A DNA stretch of 64,000 nucleotides from Mycolicibacterium baixiangningiae. Its GTDB lineage: Bacteria > Actinomycetota > Actinomycetes > Mycobacteriales > Mycobacteriaceae. Shown here piece after piece: positions 60,149 through 64,000 of the stretch. The first letter of the stretch is position 1. Each line of letters starts with the position of its first letter. The translations under genes and the position numbers were made by a program. The notes under the pieces were generated by a model. The model was not told where the DNA came from. It did no database searches and saw only the letters and a program-made list of their open reading frames with translations. Location of the stretch: assembly GCF_016313185.1 (NCBI RefSeq), contig NZ_CP066218.1, positions 4,774,001-4,838,000 on the forward strand, given 5' to 3'.

Positions 60149-61030
60149 ATGGACCTGACCACCCTGCAACACGATGTCGACGACAACGTGCTCGTCGTGA
60201 CGCTCAACCGTCCGGACCAGCTGAACGCGTTCACCGTCGCCATGGCCGAGGAGCTGGAATGGACCTTCCAACACGTCAACGACCGAGACGACATCCGCGC
60301 GGTGATCGTGACCGGCGCCGGTCGCGCCTTCTGTGCCGGTATGGATCTCGCAGCGACCGGCAACGCGTTCGGTCTCGACGAGACCCAACAGCCCACGCTC
60401 GCCGACATGGACGACCTGTCCGACCCGGCGTTGAGCCGGGTCCGTGACACCGGTGGGCGGGTCACGTTGGCCATCCACGCCTGCCGCAAGCCGGTGATCG
60501 CCGCCATCAACGGCCCCGCGGTCGGTATCGGCGCGACCATGACGCTGGCGATGGATGCGCGCCTCATCGCCGACCGCGGCCGGCTCGGCTTCGTATTCGG
60601 CAAGCTCGGCATCACCCCGGAGGCGGCCTCGACGTGGTTCCTGCCCAGGATCGTCGGTCTGGATGCCGCGTTGGACCTCGTGTACTCCGCAGACATCCTC
60701 GACGCCGAAGCCGCCCACCGCATCGGCCTCGTCCGCTCCGTGCACAGCGCCGACGAGTTGCTGGCCGCCGCCCGCTCACTGGCCGATCGCTGGACGAAGG
60801 GCCGCTCCCCCGTCGCCGTCGCGCTGGCACGCCAGATGATGTACCGCAACGTGACGCTGGATCATCCGGTCGACGCTCACCGGGTGGACTCGCTGGCGAT
60901 GTTCTACACGAGCATCGGCGACGGGGCCGAGGGAGTTGCGGCGTTCCGGGAGAAGCGGAATCCGGACTTCACCGCGCGCGCCTCGGCCGATATGCCGCCG
61001 TTCTACGACGAGTGGATCAGCGGGCCTTGA
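60149..61030 (+). CDS. Enoyl-CoA hydratase family protein
   Basis: A 293-residue crotonase-fold enzyme. GAGRAFCAGMDLAATGNAFG and INGPAVGIGATMTLAMDARL form the oxyanion hole; a roughly 25-residue insertion follows the first motif. Ribosome binding site GGAGG. Divergent from the glnT-like operon and convergent with rpoC; the partner dehydrogenase is not adjacent on the same strand. Substrate unknown. Confidence 0.9.
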   Translation: MDLTTLQHDVDDNVLVVTLNRPDQLNAFTVAMAEELEWTFQHVNDRDDIRAVIVTGAGRAFCAGMDLAATGNAFGLDETQQPTLADMDDLSDPALSRVRDTGGRVTLAIHACRKPVIAAINGPAVGIGATMTLAMDARLIADRGRLGFVFGKLGITPEAASTWFLPRIVGLDAALDLVYSADILDAEAAHRIGLVRSVHSADELLAAARSLADRWTKGRSPVAVALARQMMYRNVTLDHPVDAHRVDSLAMFYTSIGDGAEGVAAFREKRNPDFTARASADMPPFYDEWISGP

Positions 61031-61036
61031 CCTCCC

Positions 61037-61097
61037 GCCGAGTGTGCGAATCGATACGCCCGCCACGGCGGTTCGGGTATGAAACCGCACACTCGCC
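61037..61097. repeat. Intergenic imperfect palindrome, family C copy 2
   Basis: The left arm starts CGCCGAGTGTGCG and the right arm is GTATGAAACCGCACACTCG; 17 of 22 positions pair. It shares the core (GTATGAAACCGCACACTCG) with the element at 53014-53070. It lies between the enoyl-CoA hydratase stop and the rpoC terminator. Confidence 0.7.
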
Positions 61098-61133
61098 GCC
61101 CGGCATGTGACCGGAAGACACCCAGCGCACGAA

Positions 61134-61166
61134 AAAGCCCCCGGGACGCCAAGTCCCGGGGGCTTT
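61134..61166 (-). terminator. Intrinsic terminator of rpoC
   Basis: A perfect 14-bp stem (61134-61147 with 61153-61166) with a 5-base loop. On the minus strand it ends in CTTTTTC. It begins 11 bases beyond the rpoC stop. The plus-strand reading also has TTTC, so it may work for the convergent gene as well. Confidence 0.92.
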
Positions 61167-61176
61167 CTCGTACTGA

Positions 61177-64000
<2,824 letters not shown>

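Overview
The window reads as chromosomal DNA of a fast-growing, environmental-type mycobacterium (Mycolicibacterium-like). The evidence is high GC with many GTG starts and ATGA/TGATG start-stop overlaps; the complete mycofactocin cluster mftR/mftABCDEFG; mycothiol-dependent formaldehyde dehydrogenase; DUF3060, cutinase and two-component FadE families; and a gene order matching, in reverse orientation and with insertions, the M. tuberculosis stretch rpoC - end - fadE8 - echA4 - paaX-like - echA5 - Rv0679c/Rv0680c - Rv0681 - rpsL - rpsG - fusA - tuf - Rv0687 - Rv0688 - mft cluster - rpsJ operon - atsA. The synteny statement is from memory; no search was run.

Layout, left to right. (1) 1-6785, minus: the start of an arylsulfatase, then a tight four-gene operon for a BcsB-like exported protein, a polytopic membrane protein, a processive GT2 synthase and a GT-C-like membrane protein. 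It lies between rpsQ and the sulfatase gene, which I recall as adjacent in M. tuberculosis. (2) 6834-12370, minus: S10 ribosomal protein operon rpsJ-rplC-rplD-rplW-rplB-rpsS-rplV-rpsC-rplP-rpmC-rpsQ, closed by a 12-bp-stem hairpin. (3) 12657-18616: lipoprotein carboxylesterase, cytochrome P450, TetR/MFS pair with two tandem operator-like palindromes, Asp/Glu-type racemase. (4) 18603-25781: mycofactocin biosynthesis, including the 31-residue precursor peptide MftA at 24994-25089, and divergent mftR. (5) 25882-34376: ECF sigma factor translationally coupled to a triple-VOC protein, ferredoxin reductase, AsnC/amidinotransferase/rocD set, mycofactocin-type SDR, universal stress protein, cutinase. 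(6) 34382-38760, minus: str operon rpsL-rpsG-fusA-tuf with terminator. (7) 39071-49531: regulator, lipoproteins, iron alcohol dehydrogenase, echA5/paaX/echA4/fadE8, cupin, PAP2 protein, endonuclease IV. (8) 49673-61030: an accessory block between end and rpoC, with an enoyl-CoA hydratase, a two-subunit acyl-CoA dehydrogenase, and a run of genes (type III GS, FAD amine oxidase, mycothiol formaldehyde dehydrogenase, MBL hydrolase, FdhF-type molybdoenzyme) that together suggest oxidation of N-methylated amines through formaldehyde to CO2. (9) 61134-64000, minus: the 3' part of rpoC and its terminator.

The genes combine into translation and transcription core operons interspersed with redox-cofactor biosynthesis (mycofactocin) and enzymes that could use it, lipid/CoA-ester oxidation sets, and an unexplained surface-polysaccharide operon. 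Several intergenic gaps carry roughly 50-60 bp imperfect palindromes that fall into at least two repeated families.
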